64,000 bases of DNA from Candidatus Obscuribacterales bacterium (GTDB lineage Bacteria > Cyanobacteriota > Vampirovibrionia > Obscuribacterales > Obscuribacteraceae), in contig JAGVKB010000102.1 in the NCBI GenBank assembly GCA_020050835.1, positions 1 to 64,000 of the forward strand. Reading direction: 5' to 3'. Shown here piece by piece: positions 1-10,500 of this stretch. Under the pieces are notes generated by a model that did not search any database, was not told the origin of the DNA, and saw only the letters and a list, made by a program, of their open reading frames with translations. Each line of letters begins with the position of its first letter. Within the stretch, counting starts at the first letter, position 1. A program made the translations under genes and the position numbers.

Positions 1-1
1 T

Positions 2-2767
2 CCCCGAGATCCACATAATCCCAAAGACCCAGAGAATCCTCGCGGGCAACATTGTCCGCGCGACCCGCATAATCCCCGAGATCCACATAATCCCAAAGAT
101 CCAGATAATCCACGCGGGCAACATTGTCCGCGCGACCCGCATAATCCCCGAGATCCACAAAATCCCAAAGATCCAGATAATCCACGCGGGCAACATTGTC
201 CGCGCGATCCGCATAATCCCCGAGATCCACATAATCCCAAAGATCCAGATAATCCTCGCGGGCAACATTGTCCGCGCGACCCGCATAATCCCCGAGATCC
301 ACATAATCCCCGAGATCCACATAATCCCAAAGACCCAGAGAATCCACGCGGGCAACATTGTCCGCGCGATCCGCATAATCCCCGAGATCCGCATAATCCC
401 CGAGATCCCCACAATCCCCGAGATCCCCGGGATCCCCGGGATCCTGAGAGTCCGCGGGATCCCCACTGTCCCAGAGACCCACACAATCCCCGCGAGCCCG
501 AAAGTCCTCGCGGACCAAGAGATGGTGGCAAGGTAGATCCCGGACGCAACGATCCTCAACCGGGCCCCGGACCCGACCGCTGCCCTGATACCCGCAATCG
601 TCCCGGACCAAATCCAGACGATTGCTCTGGCCGCAAACCACCGAGCGATTGCCCTGGAGACGGACGAGATGGACGTCGTCCTGGCCAGGGCGGCGGACCG
701 GTCGATGGTCCGGCCGTTCCCAGACCAGGCGACGGTCGAGACAATGGACGTAACTCTGACGGGCAGGGCGGTTGCCCGCCCCCGACGACCGATTGTGGTA
801 GCGGCCGTCGTCCAACCGGTGGCCGTCCTGCTGATGATTGCAGTCCAGGAAGACCACCAGACTCGAGTCATCGCCCCGATGTCCCGATCCCCGGGCGGAG
901 CATACCTGATAGCCCGCCATCAGTTCAGACTTATGAAAGGCGTACTGTCAGTGATGCAATACCAGTGCAGGCTCCAGAACGAAGACAGCCGGACGGACCG
1001 CGGCCAGCAGACCGAAAAAGCGAGTCGGTTCAGCCACCCGAACCGGTTCGAAAGAATGAGCGAGACAATTACCCTGCCGATAAACCAGTGGAGCGATCGA
1101 CTTCCCGAACTGAAATTACTAGAGAACGAGAAATCAGCCTGCCGGCTGAGCGTATCATTGCACCGGAACGAACTCGTGAAAGTGCGCCGCAAAAGCAGTT
1201 AGAGCAAGCACCAAGACAAAGTAAGGATTCTACTCCTGACAGCGGTTTACCAAATCAGCCCAGATATCCTGCTGCAAGCCTGTTTCAAGCAGGCGAACAG
1301 ATGATGAATCGAGATTTGCCACCATTTTGGCAAACTCGCTCGAGCCGTTTAAGATCTGAATCAACCGGCGAGAATTTCACAACGCTTGGACAGAGAGCCG
1401 AGCTGGTGAAGAATCCGGATGGATTGAGCGCAATTGCCGGATTGAAGAATGACCCAGTAATCAAAGAGATTATCCTGGGTGTGAAACCCCAATCTGGCGA
1501 AATTGGAACAAACAAGGAATCGGATGTCGTAAAGATCGCCAGTTCCAGAGGCGATCATGCTGACCCTAACCGTTCGGATCGAGTGAGATCTGGCGACTTG
1601 ATTGCAACTGCTGGTGGACGCAATCCTGATGCAGCCAAGGCTGGAGAGACAACTTCTCAAGCCAATGGTGTCAGAGCCGACCAGGCTAAGGGGGGAGATG
1701 GTACTGGCATTGTCAGCGGAAACAAACTGGACCCACGCCTTACTGACAGTACGAATCAGGCAAACATGCCGCCAAATTCGGTGCGAGGAAGCTACACTGA
1801 AATAGCTGGCTTGAAGGATACCGAGCCGGTCCCAGGACGGCGAGGAGAGGCGGTTGCTACGGTCTCTGAGGAGCTTTCCGGCAAGGATGTTAAGCATGTT
1901 CCCGTCAAAGGTAGCTGGGAAGGCGATGGAGTCGGTGTAACCATTCCGGACTCCGGGCTTGCAACGATTTTTGCCACCGCGCCGTCCGGTGACGAAAAAG
2001 ATGGGGCCGATCGGAAGAATGATGACAAGGCTGCTAAGAAGGAGCCCGAGCGCAGGCAGAAGTATGTGGTGAAGAAGGGTGACACGCTAGAGTCGATCGC
2101 TCTAAAGATGCTTCGCAACGTCAAATTGAATCTGCTGCTATTTGAGATCAATCGCAATCTGATTCCGGTCAGGATTTTAAATGGACGACTGCTGCTCGAA
2201 CTCAGGCCGAAACTTGTAATATTCTTGCCGACTTCCAAGGAGATACAGGAATTCTGCGGTAGACCCGGTTCCGGCAATTTCAGAAAGTTTGACTATTCTG
2301 CCTCTCAGGATTCAGAAGAGGAATCAGAGGAAGAACAAAAACGCTTTCCTGTCATTCCTAATCGTACTGTTCGCAGACAATCAAATCGCAATAGTAAACA
2401 AACGATTATAGAGCCGCTCAGCCCAACCATCCCGCAGAGCTGTCCGGATAGAGAGCTCTTTCTGGTTCCAACCGCTGAGACCGTGCGCGAATCTGTACTC
2501 AACGTGAAAGACAATGCTCGAGTGGTGAAGTCTACTGAAGGTGAGTTGACCTGCTTTCGTTTGGAGATCTGTCAGGATGAACTCTGGTCGCCGGTCATCT
2601 CTTATGAAACTTCAGAAACTTCCTCGGTTCGCCATGAGTATCAATCTGACGGGCGGAAAAAGACTATAAAGATAGATCTGCCTAGTTTTGCAGTGCGCGA
2701 ACTGGCCGAGAATGATCTCCTGAGTAACTGGTCCGAATACTGCCGTGGATTTGTGTGTGCTCACTGA
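2..2767 (+). CDS. Large LysM-domain protein with N-terminal DPxNP tandem repeats (5' partial)
   Basis: The frame is open from the first bases of the window to the TGA at 2765-2767, so this is the 3' part (about 921 codons) of a longer gene whose start lies outside. The GTG at 965 is only an internal codon: the frame upstream codes continuously. Residues about 3-145 are a 24-residue repeat of the type DPHNPKDPDNPRGQHCPR, then a Gly/Pro/Asp/Arg-rich stretch, a charged linker, and near residues 687-730 a LysM-like segment (YVVKKGDTLESIALKML). LysM binds peptidoglycan or chitin-like glycans, so a wall-associated or secreted role is likely, but no signal peptide can be checked because the N-terminus is missing. 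The last 190 residues match nothing I recognise. Coding capacity is certain; function is inferred from LysM only. Confidence 0.8.
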   Translation, partial: PRDPHNPKDPENPRGQHCPRDPHNPRDPHNPKDPDNPRGQHCPRDPHNPRDPQNPKDPDNPRGQHCPRDPHNPRDPHNPKDPDNPRGQHCPRDPHNPRDPHNPRDPHNPKDPENPRGQHCPRDPHNPRDPHNPRDPHNPRDPRDPRDPESPRDPHCPRDPHNPREPESPRGPRDGGKVDPGRNDPQPGPGPDRCPDTRNRPGPNPDDCSGRKPPSDCPGDGRDGRRPGQGGGPVDGPAVPRPGDGRDNGRNSDGQGGCPPPTTDCGSGRRPTGGRPADDCSPGRPPDSSHRPDVPIPGRSIPDSPPSVQTYERRTVSDAIPVQAPERRQPDGPRPADRKSESVQPPEPVRKNERDNYPADKPVERSTSRTEITREREISLPAERIIAPERTRESAPQKQLEQAPRQSKDSTPDSGLPNQPRYPAASLFQAGEQMMNRDLPPFWQTRSSRLRSESTGENFTTLGQRAELVKNPDGLSAIAGLKNDPVIKEIILGVKPQSGEIGTNKESDVVKIASSRGDHADPNRSDRVRSGDLIATAGGRNPDAAKAGETTSQANGVRADQAKGGDGTGIVSGNKLDPRLTDSTNQANMPPNSVRGSYTEIAGLKDTEPVPGRRGEAVATVSEELSGKDVKHVPVKGSWEGDGVGVTIPDSGLATIFATAPSGDEKDGADRKNDDKAAKKEPERRQKYVVKKGDTLESIALKMLRNVKLNLLLFEINRNLIPVRILNGRLLLELRPKLVIFLPTSKEIQEFCGRPGSGNFRKFDYSASQDSEEESEEEQKRFPVIPNRTVRRQSNRNSKQTIIEPLSPTIPQSCPDRELFLVPTAETVRESVLNVKDNARVVKSTEGELTCFRLEICQDELWSPVISYETSETSSVRHEYQSDGRKKTIKIDLPSFAVRELAENDLLSNWSEYCRGFVCAH
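8..439 (+). repeat. 72-bp in-frame tandem repeat array
   Basis: Units beginning GATCCACATAATCCCAAAGA start at 8, 80, 152, 224 and 314, a period of exactly 72 nt (24 codons). An extra 18-nt DPHNPR module sits at 296-313. From 386 the array decays into shorter DPHNPR and DPR steps. Units differ by only a few bases (for example GAC/GAT, CAT/CAA). The array enters the window already in progress, so total copy number is unknown. It is coding and lies inside the LysM protein. Confidence 0.92.
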
Positions 2768-3035
2768 GTCCCTTCCCCTACCGGCCAGTTCTAATCAGCG
2801 TAATGATGATTGCTGCGAGCTCTCAAATGCTGTGGTTTTCACGGAATTTTCACAAGGATAGCGTTTACTAGCTCTACTCTCAGGTTAAGCAATTTATCCC
2901 GCAACCCTTAGTAGTAATCCGGATCATTGAAGGTCGGATTTAATGCAGCAGAATTGTTTGAAGCTGAGCGTTACCAGGCATTCGGCAGATTGGGTATAGG
3001 AAGTGAATCAAAAGATTCTCTCGGAGGCACCGACA

Positions 3036-3428
3036 ATGCCAACAGGCCAGACCAGCGAACCACAGGGCTGGTACCATTTTATAGCCAGAGGAAATGCGGC
3101 CTGCTCGCTGCAACGTTATGACATTGCTGAGCAACACTTTAGAAACGCAGTCCAAGACGGAGAGAAGACCGGAGTTCGCACAGACAAGTTAGCACACGCC
3201 GTATTCAATTTGGCATGGGTCTGTCATCAGCAATCAAAGCGCACGGAAGCCGAACAGTACTATCTGCAGGCGCTCGGGCTGGTCGAAGAAGTCTATGGTC
3301 CGGAGCATCCAGATGTGGCAATAGTAGCCAGCTGCCTCGGTCGTCTCTACCGGGAAACAGACAAGCATCACGAGGCGCAGCCGCTTTTCGATCGAGCATT
3401 ACAGATACTGGAACAGTACGCCCTTTAA
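3036..3428 (+). CDS. Small tetratricopeptide-repeat protein
   Basis: About 130 residues with two to three TPR-like helical hairpins; the clearest run is AHAVFNLAWVCHQQ, then AEQYYLQALGLVEEVYGPEH and ASCLGRLYRETDKHHEAQPL. The EVYGPEHPDVA spacing is typical of the TPR_10/TPR_12 (kinesin-light-chain-like) type. I chose ATG 3036 because GGAGG at 3023-3027 lies 8 nt upstream; the GTG at 3003 has no usable ribosome-binding site. No signal peptide or membrane segment. Presumably a cytoplasmic protein-protein interaction adaptor; the partner is unknown. Confidence 0.75.
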   Translation: MPTGQTSEPQGWYHFIARGNAACSLQRYDIAEQHFRNAVQDGEKTGVRTDKLAHAVFNLAWVCHQQSKRTEAEQYYLQALGLVEEVYGPEHPDVAIVASCLGRLYRETDKHHEAQPLFDRALQILEQYAL

Positions 3429-3594
3429 TGCCGCGTCGTCAGTACAATTTCCTATCTTCACTTTTTCGATCCTGATTGAGAATCATACCAGGAGTCAGGA
3501 GCATGCAAAATGACATTTCCTGACTGAACAAGCGATCTGGAAATTGAAGGATGTGCGTGTCCGAGAAATCCTTCTATTCTGGGATGTTACAGAA

Positions 3595-4164
3595 TCACTC
3601 GGTAGTCACGTCTGGAAAAATGGACAGCTCCCCGTCATGAGTGCGATTGCGCATCCGGTAGACTACCTCGGTTGTGATCGGTTCACCGTTGACTAATAGC
3701 TTGTGGACCTTTCCGGTCTGGTCAAACCAGCCGGCATAGTGTTTGATCGAATCAGGAGCGCGCTCGCCCAGCCACCAGATATCGGCGCCACCAAATTTGG
3801 CCCCGGCGATCTTTCGCGGTTGATTGATCTCATTGAGCAGCACTCCGCGCTCATCGGTATGAATTCCGATGTCTTCAGAGTTGCCGAGCTCCTCGAAAGG
3901 CTTCTGCGGAGGGTGGAGAACCAGGAATTCCTCTGTGAATTCCGCCACTGGTGCATTTCGACCGGCAGCTGAAAACAGCCGTCCGCGGTTGCCGAATATG
4001 AGCTCTCGCAGGTCTTGTACACCGAGCTCATCGACCAACGAAACATTTTCGTCATCGCCTGTACCGGCGGAAGCTTGGGGCTCAGCCGGTTTCTCCGTCG
4101 AAGAGGAATTCGGCTCCGACGGACTGGCGTTCGCGGCTGTGTCCTGATCGCTATCCAACTTCAA
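3595..4164 (-). CDS. Hypothetical protein coupled to the HerA-like ATPase
   Basis: About 189 residues: a Ser/Glu/Pro-rich, probably disordered N-terminus (residues 1-40), then a compact domain with GADIWWLGERAPDSIKHYAG and a C-terminal HDGELSIFPD. I do not recognise the family. The TTG at 4164 overlaps the TGA of the upstream ATPase gene (TTGA); a second TTG at 4158 has better spacing from the GGGAG element. Either way the gene is translationally coupled to the 1069-residue ATPase and very likely works with it. No membrane segment or cysteine motif. Confidence 0.7.
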   Translation of the reverse strand: MKLDSDQDTAANASPSEPNSSSTEKPAEPQASAGTGDDENVSLVDELGVQDLRELIFGNRGRLFSAAGRNAPVAEFTEEFLVLHPPQKPFEELGNSEDIGIHTDERGVLLNEINQPRKIAGAKFGGADIWWLGERAPDSIKHYAGWFDQTGKVHKLLVNGEPITTEVVYRMRNRTHDGELSIFPDVTTE

Positions 4165-7100
4165 GCTCCCTCAGTGGACTCTCCTCCACCTTCGGCGCCC
4201 TCGCGCTCAAAGTTCTCGAGAGCCTGCCGTACTTTGTGCAGCAATACCAGCTGTGCGTCCGTTGATAGCTGCTGGTCTTTGATCAGGTGGACTGCCAAAC
4301 AATAAGACAGATCAACGTCGCTCTGCCCGATTAGGCGCTCGGTGAGCAGGCGGCAGAACCAGGCAGCCGAATCGGATGCCGGCGTGTCCTTGCGGTTAAT
4401 TGATGAATTGAAATCGAATTTGATCTTAGGGTCTCTGACGGTTTCAGATACTTCGAAGCGATAGAGGCACTTTGAAGTGCATGGCCCGCAAGTCGGCAGA
4501 GGACCTTGATCTCGCTTGTGCAGCTCGACAAAATCATCACGCCACTGTCTGAGCACTTGAATGTCCAGCCGGCGATTGACTTCAGTCGGTTGAAATGCCG
4601 GTCGCAAGAGGTTGAGCCAGCGCAAATGCTGCTCACGTACCTGATCGAAGAACCAGTAGTTTTCTTCGCCCTTGCGCTCGAAGTAACGTTCAGTAGATTG
4701 AGTAAGAGCGCACCAGGTGATCCCGGTCAGATTGCCGGAGCGGGCGCGACCACCGATGATACGCTGAATTTCGTGAATGATCTGAGCTCGGAAGTGAACG
4801 AGTTGGGTCAGATCTTTTACGGTGGAAAGGATGTAGCGATTGTAGACTTGTCGAAAGAGCGGATCGTCGGCGACCGGGATCGCTGTGTCCAGAATGGCCG
4901 AATCGCATCGGTGCAAGCAGAACTTGCAACCCAAGTGACGGTCGAACGTCGAGACGATATCGAGCCCCTTCATCGCTTCCCGCACTACATTGTCCGATTC
5001 TTCCGGCGTCTCCGGTGGTGGCACTTCGGCGGTTTTGTCATAGATAATGGCCAGGTGATAAGGCATTTCCATCTTCTCCGCGTACACGATTGCGCGCCCT
5101 TGCCCGAGCGCTGTGACGTGTCGCTTTTGAATGTCGTCCAGATTCATGGCACCGCCCATGGCGTCACGGTCGTCGACTGCGACGATCCGGTGCATGACCT
5201 TCAAGTTTGTGTTCTTGAGCGCTTCGGGCGCCAGCTTGTTGGGGATTTGGTCGGCGATGATGAAGCCCTGTCCGTAAGAACGGATTTCTGCCAGCATGTT
5301 GGTGAAGAATTCCACCGCCTTTCCTGCCGGGTTGGCTGAATCCGAGCTTTGACCGGTGGGGACGTTCTTCAGCAAGCGGTGGGCTTCTTCGATGATCATG
5401 ATGTGCTGCAGGCTGTCGTGTGGTCCGAGCGCTTCTCGATATTCATACAGGAAGACGAGAAGCATCCCCATCAGGAAGGATTTCTCGCTGTCTTCCGAGA
5501 CCATCTTCAACTCGACCACGGTCGGTCGGCCGAACAGGATGTCCATCGGAATCGATCGGCGAGTATTGAGCATCTGTCCCTTACCACCGATTAACAGCGA
5601 GCCGATTCTGGCTTTGAGAGCAGCTTGCACGTCAGGCCCAATCCGCTCTGAATATCCGAATCCTTCGACTGTAGGATCGATAATTTCGTAGAGATCTTTC
5701 ATGGTCGGATAGATTTCCGGCGGGCAATCAACATCGCCTGGCACCATTCCTGGTGGCAAACGGCGGTTGCGGTTTTGCACAAGGTCCCAGCCGCGAACGC
5801 CGTAGATGGAGTTTAGTGCCTTTTCCAGAACCTGCGGCATCGGGGAATACATTTCAAACGATGCGTTGAACACTGACTTCAACGCGTCGAGGTGAGTTTG
5901 TACCTTGACGCCCTTCATGATTTCAAACGGGTTGAGCCGGAACGGGGAGACGGTTTCGTCACCTAGTGAAAAGGCCTGCCCAACGCCCTTAAATGTCTCG
6001 GACATCAGCATCATATGCCGATATTCCGATTTGGCTGGCTCGCACACCATGAATGGAATTTTGAACTTCCACAGTTGGTTCAGTAGATAGAAGCAGGTGT
6101 TCGTCTTGCCACCGCCGGTGACACCGCAGACGATTGTGTGCTTCTGGAGAGCGTCCACGTCGATGTAATAGAGGTTGCCGGTGTCTAATCCTCTGTCCAA
6201 GATATTGCCTACGGCTATTACCCTGTCCGGGTTCTTGGGAGCAATTTGGGCCAGGCTGAATTCGGCGGAGCGTTTGACACGAAAGCCCGGCATCTCCCTT
6301 TTCGGAAGGTGGGCATAGGCGGAGAGCATTCGCGAATTAAGCGGGGTGAGAAATCGATAGCTCAAGAGCGACTGGATGTTCTGCTCCGTGCGCTGATTTC
6401 GCAGCAAGCCAAACTGCTCGATATGTGGTTTCAGACCGCGAATCTCATGAGTCCGAAGCGGGGTCGGTCGGCTCGTTTCGTCAGTGTAGGTTGCTCTGAT
6501 TAGAGATTGCAATCGAACGAAGACCGACCTGTCGGCTGCAAAGAAATAGCAACCAACCTGCCAGCTGCCGATCGCTGTTCCGAGCTGAAGATGCTTAAGA
6601 TATGCGTCTTGCAGTTCCAAATAGTACTTGATCCGGCGCTTCTTTTCGGGGTCCTCATTCTCCTGTGCCCGCTGCATCTGATCGACTACTGAGAATTCTT
6701 CCTGGTTGACGAATTTACCGGGTATTGGCACGGCCAGAACCAGAATTCCGAAATCATGACCTTGCAGACCGTTGGCGAGGCGCTCGATCTGCTCCGAATC
6801 AAACGTATCTCCCCCGGTCGATTTGAGCGCCGGAATGCCGGTGACGATGCCGGTATGAGTGGTAAGCGGAGCGACCAGATTCTTGATTTGGTCGCCGGTG
6901 AAAGGCTCTTTGTAGATGTCGACGCCGTTGTAGACGCTGTGCAGGATCGACTTAACAGTCTCGTAAGAGACAGTGCTCGACTCGGCTGCGCCATTTCCAC
7001 CCTCGCCAATTCCGGGCAGAGAGACACCCATGTAATAGTTGACGCCGGCCTTATGGCCATGAACGAAGTAGCAGAGATTGGCTTTCTGACTGTGCAGACC

Positions 7101-7370
7101 GGTCAACGCGTCTTCCATCAGGTACATGCGCTGAGGAAGCTGGTTGGGATCTTTCTGCTGGTTAGGTTGCTGATTCTGCTGCTGCTTCTCCCGTTCGATG
7201 TCCCACGATCTGAGCACCCCGTCGACCCGCACGAAAGTGAGCTCCGGGACGGACCAGCTGATAATGTCCATCGGGTTGATGCCTTCCAGCTCGAAGGACT
7301 CCAGATCGTACCGGCGTAAGTCGGCGATCTTGTCTTCCCAGATATTGCGGCCAGTGGCTTCTTGAACCAT
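4161..7370 (-). CDS. HerA/DUF87-type ATPase with two C-terminal CxxCxxxC motifs
   Basis: 1069 residues. The middle holds a HerA-like (FtsK-HerA superfamily, DUF87) ATPase core: Walker A CGVTGGGKTNT with Lys422, followed by the family-typical FMVCEPAKSEYRHM. Walker B is HIMIIEEAHRLL with Glu661-Glu662, and a downstream sensor region runs GFIIADQIPNKL to LGQGRAIVYAEKM. Such proteins form hexameric DNA or protein translocases. The first 370 residues are a family-specific module with no motif I can name. The C-terminal region has CKFCLHRC (815-822) and CGPCTSKC (961-968), six cysteines that could hold zinc or a cluster; HerA proper lacks these. No transmembrane segment. It precedes and overlaps the hypothetical gene at 3595-4164 and lies 135 nt downstream of the VirD4-like gene on the same strand, so the three probably form one operon. 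No NurA nuclease gene is adjacent, which argues against the classic HerA-NurA repair pair. Confidence 0.85.
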   Translation of the reverse strand: MVQEATGRNIWEDKIADLRRYDLESFELEGINPMDIISWSVPELTFVRVDGVLRSWDIEREKQQQNQQPNQQKDPNQLPQRMYLMEDALTGLHSQKANLCYFVHGHKAGVNYYMGVSLPGIGEGGNGAAESSTVSYETVKSILHSVYNGVDIYKEPFTGDQIKNLVAPLTTHTGIVTGIPALKSTGGDTFDSEQIERLANGLQGHDFGILVLAVPIPGKFVNQEEFSVVDQMQRAQENEDPEKKRRIKYYLELQDAYLKHLQLGTAIGSWQVGCYFFAADRSVFVRLQSLIRATYTDETSRPTPLRTHEIRGLKPHIEQFGLLRNQRTEQNIQSLLSYRFLTPLNSRMLSAYAHLPKREMPGFRVKRSAEFSLAQIAPKNPDRVIAVGNILDRGLDTGNLYYIDVDALQKHTIVCGVTGGGKTNTCFYLLNQLWKFKIPFMVCEPAKSEYRHMMLMSETFKGVGQAFSLGDETVSPFRLNPFEIMKGVKVQTHLDALKSVFNASFEMYSPMPQVLEKALNSIYGVRGWDLVQNRNRRLPPGMVPGDVDCPPEIYPTMKDLYEIIDPTVEGFGYSERIGPDVQAALKARIGSLLIGGKGQMLNTRRSIPMDILFGRPTVVELKMVSEDSEKSFLMGMLLVFLYEYREALGPHDSLQHIMIIEEAHRLLKNVPTGQSSDSANPAGKAVEFFTNMLAEIRSYGQGFIIADQIPNKLAPEALKNTNLKVMHRIVAVDDRDAMGGAMNLDDIQKRHVTALGQGRAIVYAEKMEMPYHLAIIYDKTAEVPPPETPEESDNVVREAMKGLDIVSTFDRHLGCKFCLHRCDSAILDTAIPVADDPLFRQVYNRYILSTVKDLTQLVHFRAQIIHEIQRIIGGRARSGNLTGITWCALTQSTERYFERKGEENYWFFDQVREQHLRWLNLLRPAFQPTEVNRRLDIQVLRQWRDDFVELHKRDQGPLPTCGPCTSKCLYRFEVSETVRDPKIKFDFNSSINRKDTPASDSAAWFCRLLTERLIGQSDVDLSYCLAVHLIKDQQLSTDAQLVLLHKVRQALENFEREGAEGGGESTEGA

Positions 7371-7505
7371 CTACCTATCAGTCCCAAATGCTGAAACCGG
7401 TGCGGTTCCAGCCTTCTCAATTATAACTGTTTCACCGGCGCGCGCTGCTCTGTTCGCCTTCCGACCCGGCTTTCATTTGCTCGCTTGCGGCGTTGCCGAA
7501 CCGGC

Positions 7506-10500
7506 TTACACCTCATTCTTCTTATTCCCGTAGATCTGATCGACAAGAGTCCAGTTCACATCTTTATCCGGCACATCCTTGAACTCGTGAGCCTTCATGT
7601 GGAAAACACCGGCAACGGAACCGACTCGATAGCAGAAATAGGTGCGCTCCTCCTGACCGACCAGGCGATCTATGTTGAGCTTTTCTTCGTCTGAAATCAG
7701 CTCGAACTGCGGAGATGTATTGACCTTGTTGAAAATGTTCTGAATAGTCTGGTGTTTGACCTTGCGACCGTCCACGCGGAACATTGATGGTCCGAGCACG
7801 TCTGCGTCCTTCTTCGCCAGCGAGAAGGCACAGATCGTGCCGACGTTGATCACCAGCTGGTTTCGAAAATCCTCGGGCAAATGCTGCACGCTCTTGATCG
7901 ATGCCGTAAAGCCGATTTGAAACTTTCTGGTTTCAGAGGTGATGGCATCGAAAGTTTCCTTCTCAATGAAGTTGTCAAACTCATCGAGATAGATCGCGGT
8001 GAAATGCTTCTTAGTGCTGTTCGTGGAGAGGGAGAGAGCAGCTTGCTTGACACCAGTCACCAGCAAGCTGCCAAGCAGGGCGGCGTTTTGATCGAGCTGT
8101 CCTTGCGGTATCTTGACTAGAAGAATCTGTTGGTCCTGAATGATTTGCCTGAGGCTGAGATCGCCTTTTGGATTAGTTAGAATCGGTCGGATTCTCGGAT
8201 CTCCCAACATCGGAGTGACCCGGTTGAGGATCGGCTCCACCCAGGTGATCCACTGATCTGTTCTGGCCAATCTCTTGTACTGCGCCCACTGGTCGAGCAA
8301 AGTAATGAATTCAACGCGCTCGTTCTTTCGTCTTTCAATTTTCTCGAGCAGCTCATCGCGGAAATCGTTGTCACCGAGGAGGCGTGGCAAGTCAGTCAGA
8401 GTTCTGCCGTTGGACATGAGCAACATGGCCGAGTTGCGCAGAATATTTGCAGTTTGCTGATTCCACTGTGTCTGAGAGCCGGGCGGCTCGGTGTAAATTG
8501 CTTTGAAACCGTAAACTACTGCTGAGGCTGCCCCTTGATAATCGCCATCATCAGGTATCTCCAATGGATTGTAGGCGGCACAGCCCGACTTATTGGTGGG
8601 GTCGACAACCAGCACTCGGCGGGAGTACTCCTTGCCTTTCGGATGAGAAGCGAGCCAACGCAAGATCAAATCGACCAAGTGCCCATCCGAATCGATCACC
8701 ACTAAGGCGCGGTCGCCGCTTTGAATGTCGTGGGTGATCATATTGGCTATCAACCGGCTCTTTCCTTTCGCGCCAGCACCCATAATCAACATGTGCGGAT
8801 TCTGATCGCGGGTTTCCGGTGGCAGGTGAAGCTCTTTGGGCTCTCCGACTTTCATAGCGTGCCAGTCTGCCCGTTCGCCAAGCGGCAATCCACCTGGTTT
8901 CAAAGGTTTCCCTAGCTCTTTGAGCATCTTCTTGTGCTGCGACTTGAACTGAGAAGGAATGTACTCCTGCTTCGACCAGATGTTGATCAATCCGCTCGGA
9001 CCAAAAAGCTTCAGTGAGCCGATTACAAGCAGAACACCCAGGAACAACAACCCGACTGCGACTTTCATGAAGAGCTCGGGCAGATTCACGCCCGCGGCGG
9101 CGCTGGTATCTTGCTGCTGTTGCTCTTCGCCGGTTGGAGCCCCGCTGCCGGTGCTGGGTTGCTGCTGTTGGTCCCGGTTGAAATTGGTTCGCACATCGCC
9201 GGGCTGTCGGACTGCCACCATCTCAGCTTGCCAGCGCCCGCGCACTTCTTCTAAATGGGCTGAAGTAAACACTCCTTTCTTGATGTAAGCGACGAACTGG
9301 CCTTCCATAAACGGTTGTCCTTGGCCTTGTTTGGGAAATGTCACCATCCCGCTCCAGGTAATCGGCTTTCCTTTAGGTTGACCGTCGACAACATATTGCT
9401 TGCTGAGCATTATTTTGGGGGGATTAAACGTGCCTTGCATGACGAAGAATGCTTCATCGCGCCCTTCTCCGTACAAGCTGCTGCCCTTCTGATTGAATGA
9501 AACCTGCCCGGCGTGGACCTTTTGTTCTGTCAGAGATTGATAGGCAAACTCCCAGGGCCCGGCCAAGCTTGGATATTGCGATGCTGCACTGTTGGCTGCT
9601 TGCTGTTGCATACCGCCCAGCGCTCCACCAATCCCTTTGCTGACCATGCCGAACATTGCAAAGCAGACTTGGATTCCGATCACGGTAAGCACTGCGCCGC
9701 AGACCAGGACCTGCTTTTTAGGGAGCATCTTACCCAGCACGTTGCATTCGCCGTCCAAATCTTTCAGGAACTCCATCGCCTGCTCAAAGAACGAGCCTTT
9801 GCGTTCCGGGGTGTCTGCTTCTTGGGCGGCCCGATCTCTCAGCGATGCGCCGGTCTTTTCCTTAGCAGCAGCTTTCTTATCTTCGGCCGCTTCGTCTTGC
9901 GAGTTATCCTCGCGCTCGAGTCCTGAGTAAGTGGGTACATCGGACTTCGGGCCGCTGGTCGAACCAGCGGTTGATTGTCCGCCGCCGGAGAAGAAATCCG
10001 CGCCGGAAGTGGGAGCGCTGCCGCCGGAAGGAGCAGCAGCGTCTGTGTTAACTGCGGCTGCTGGTGGTGAGCTCAGACCGGCGGATGGGTCGAAGCTCTG
10101 TATGTTTGGAGCAGCAGCGGCTGGTGACGCTACGCCGTCGTAAAAATTGCCGCTGGCAGAAGTCGAGTTCGGAGCAGCCGCTCTCGGCGGAGCCGGATCG
10201 AATTCATGCGATATTTGCTGTGGTGGCGTCAGATTGGGTTGTGGTCCGGTCGAACCAGGTGGATGCGAGATTACTTCGCTTTGAAAGAGGTCCAGCGGGG
10301 AGCTCTGTACCGCTGGCGGGACAGCTGCTTGAGGTTGGCCTTGATGCTGCGGAGCTGGTGCATTCACGGCTGAAGCCGGCGCATTGAAGAAGTCAAATCC
10401 GCTGGTGACGGCATTTTGCTGGGCGGCCGCAGCGCCGGTTGCGGCAAAAGGTCCGTCCGGTTGAGCCGTTTGGGTTGATTGAGCGGGCGTGCTGCTCGGT

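Noticed and set aside
1-440. CRISPR array
   Set aside because: The 72-bp units are near-identical over their full length with no unique spacers, and all are in one coding frame; this is a protein repeat.
4506-5339. 277-codon plus-strand frame
   Set aside because: Antisense to the HerA-like ATPase, whose motifs prove the minus strand; the plus frame has no recognisable domain.
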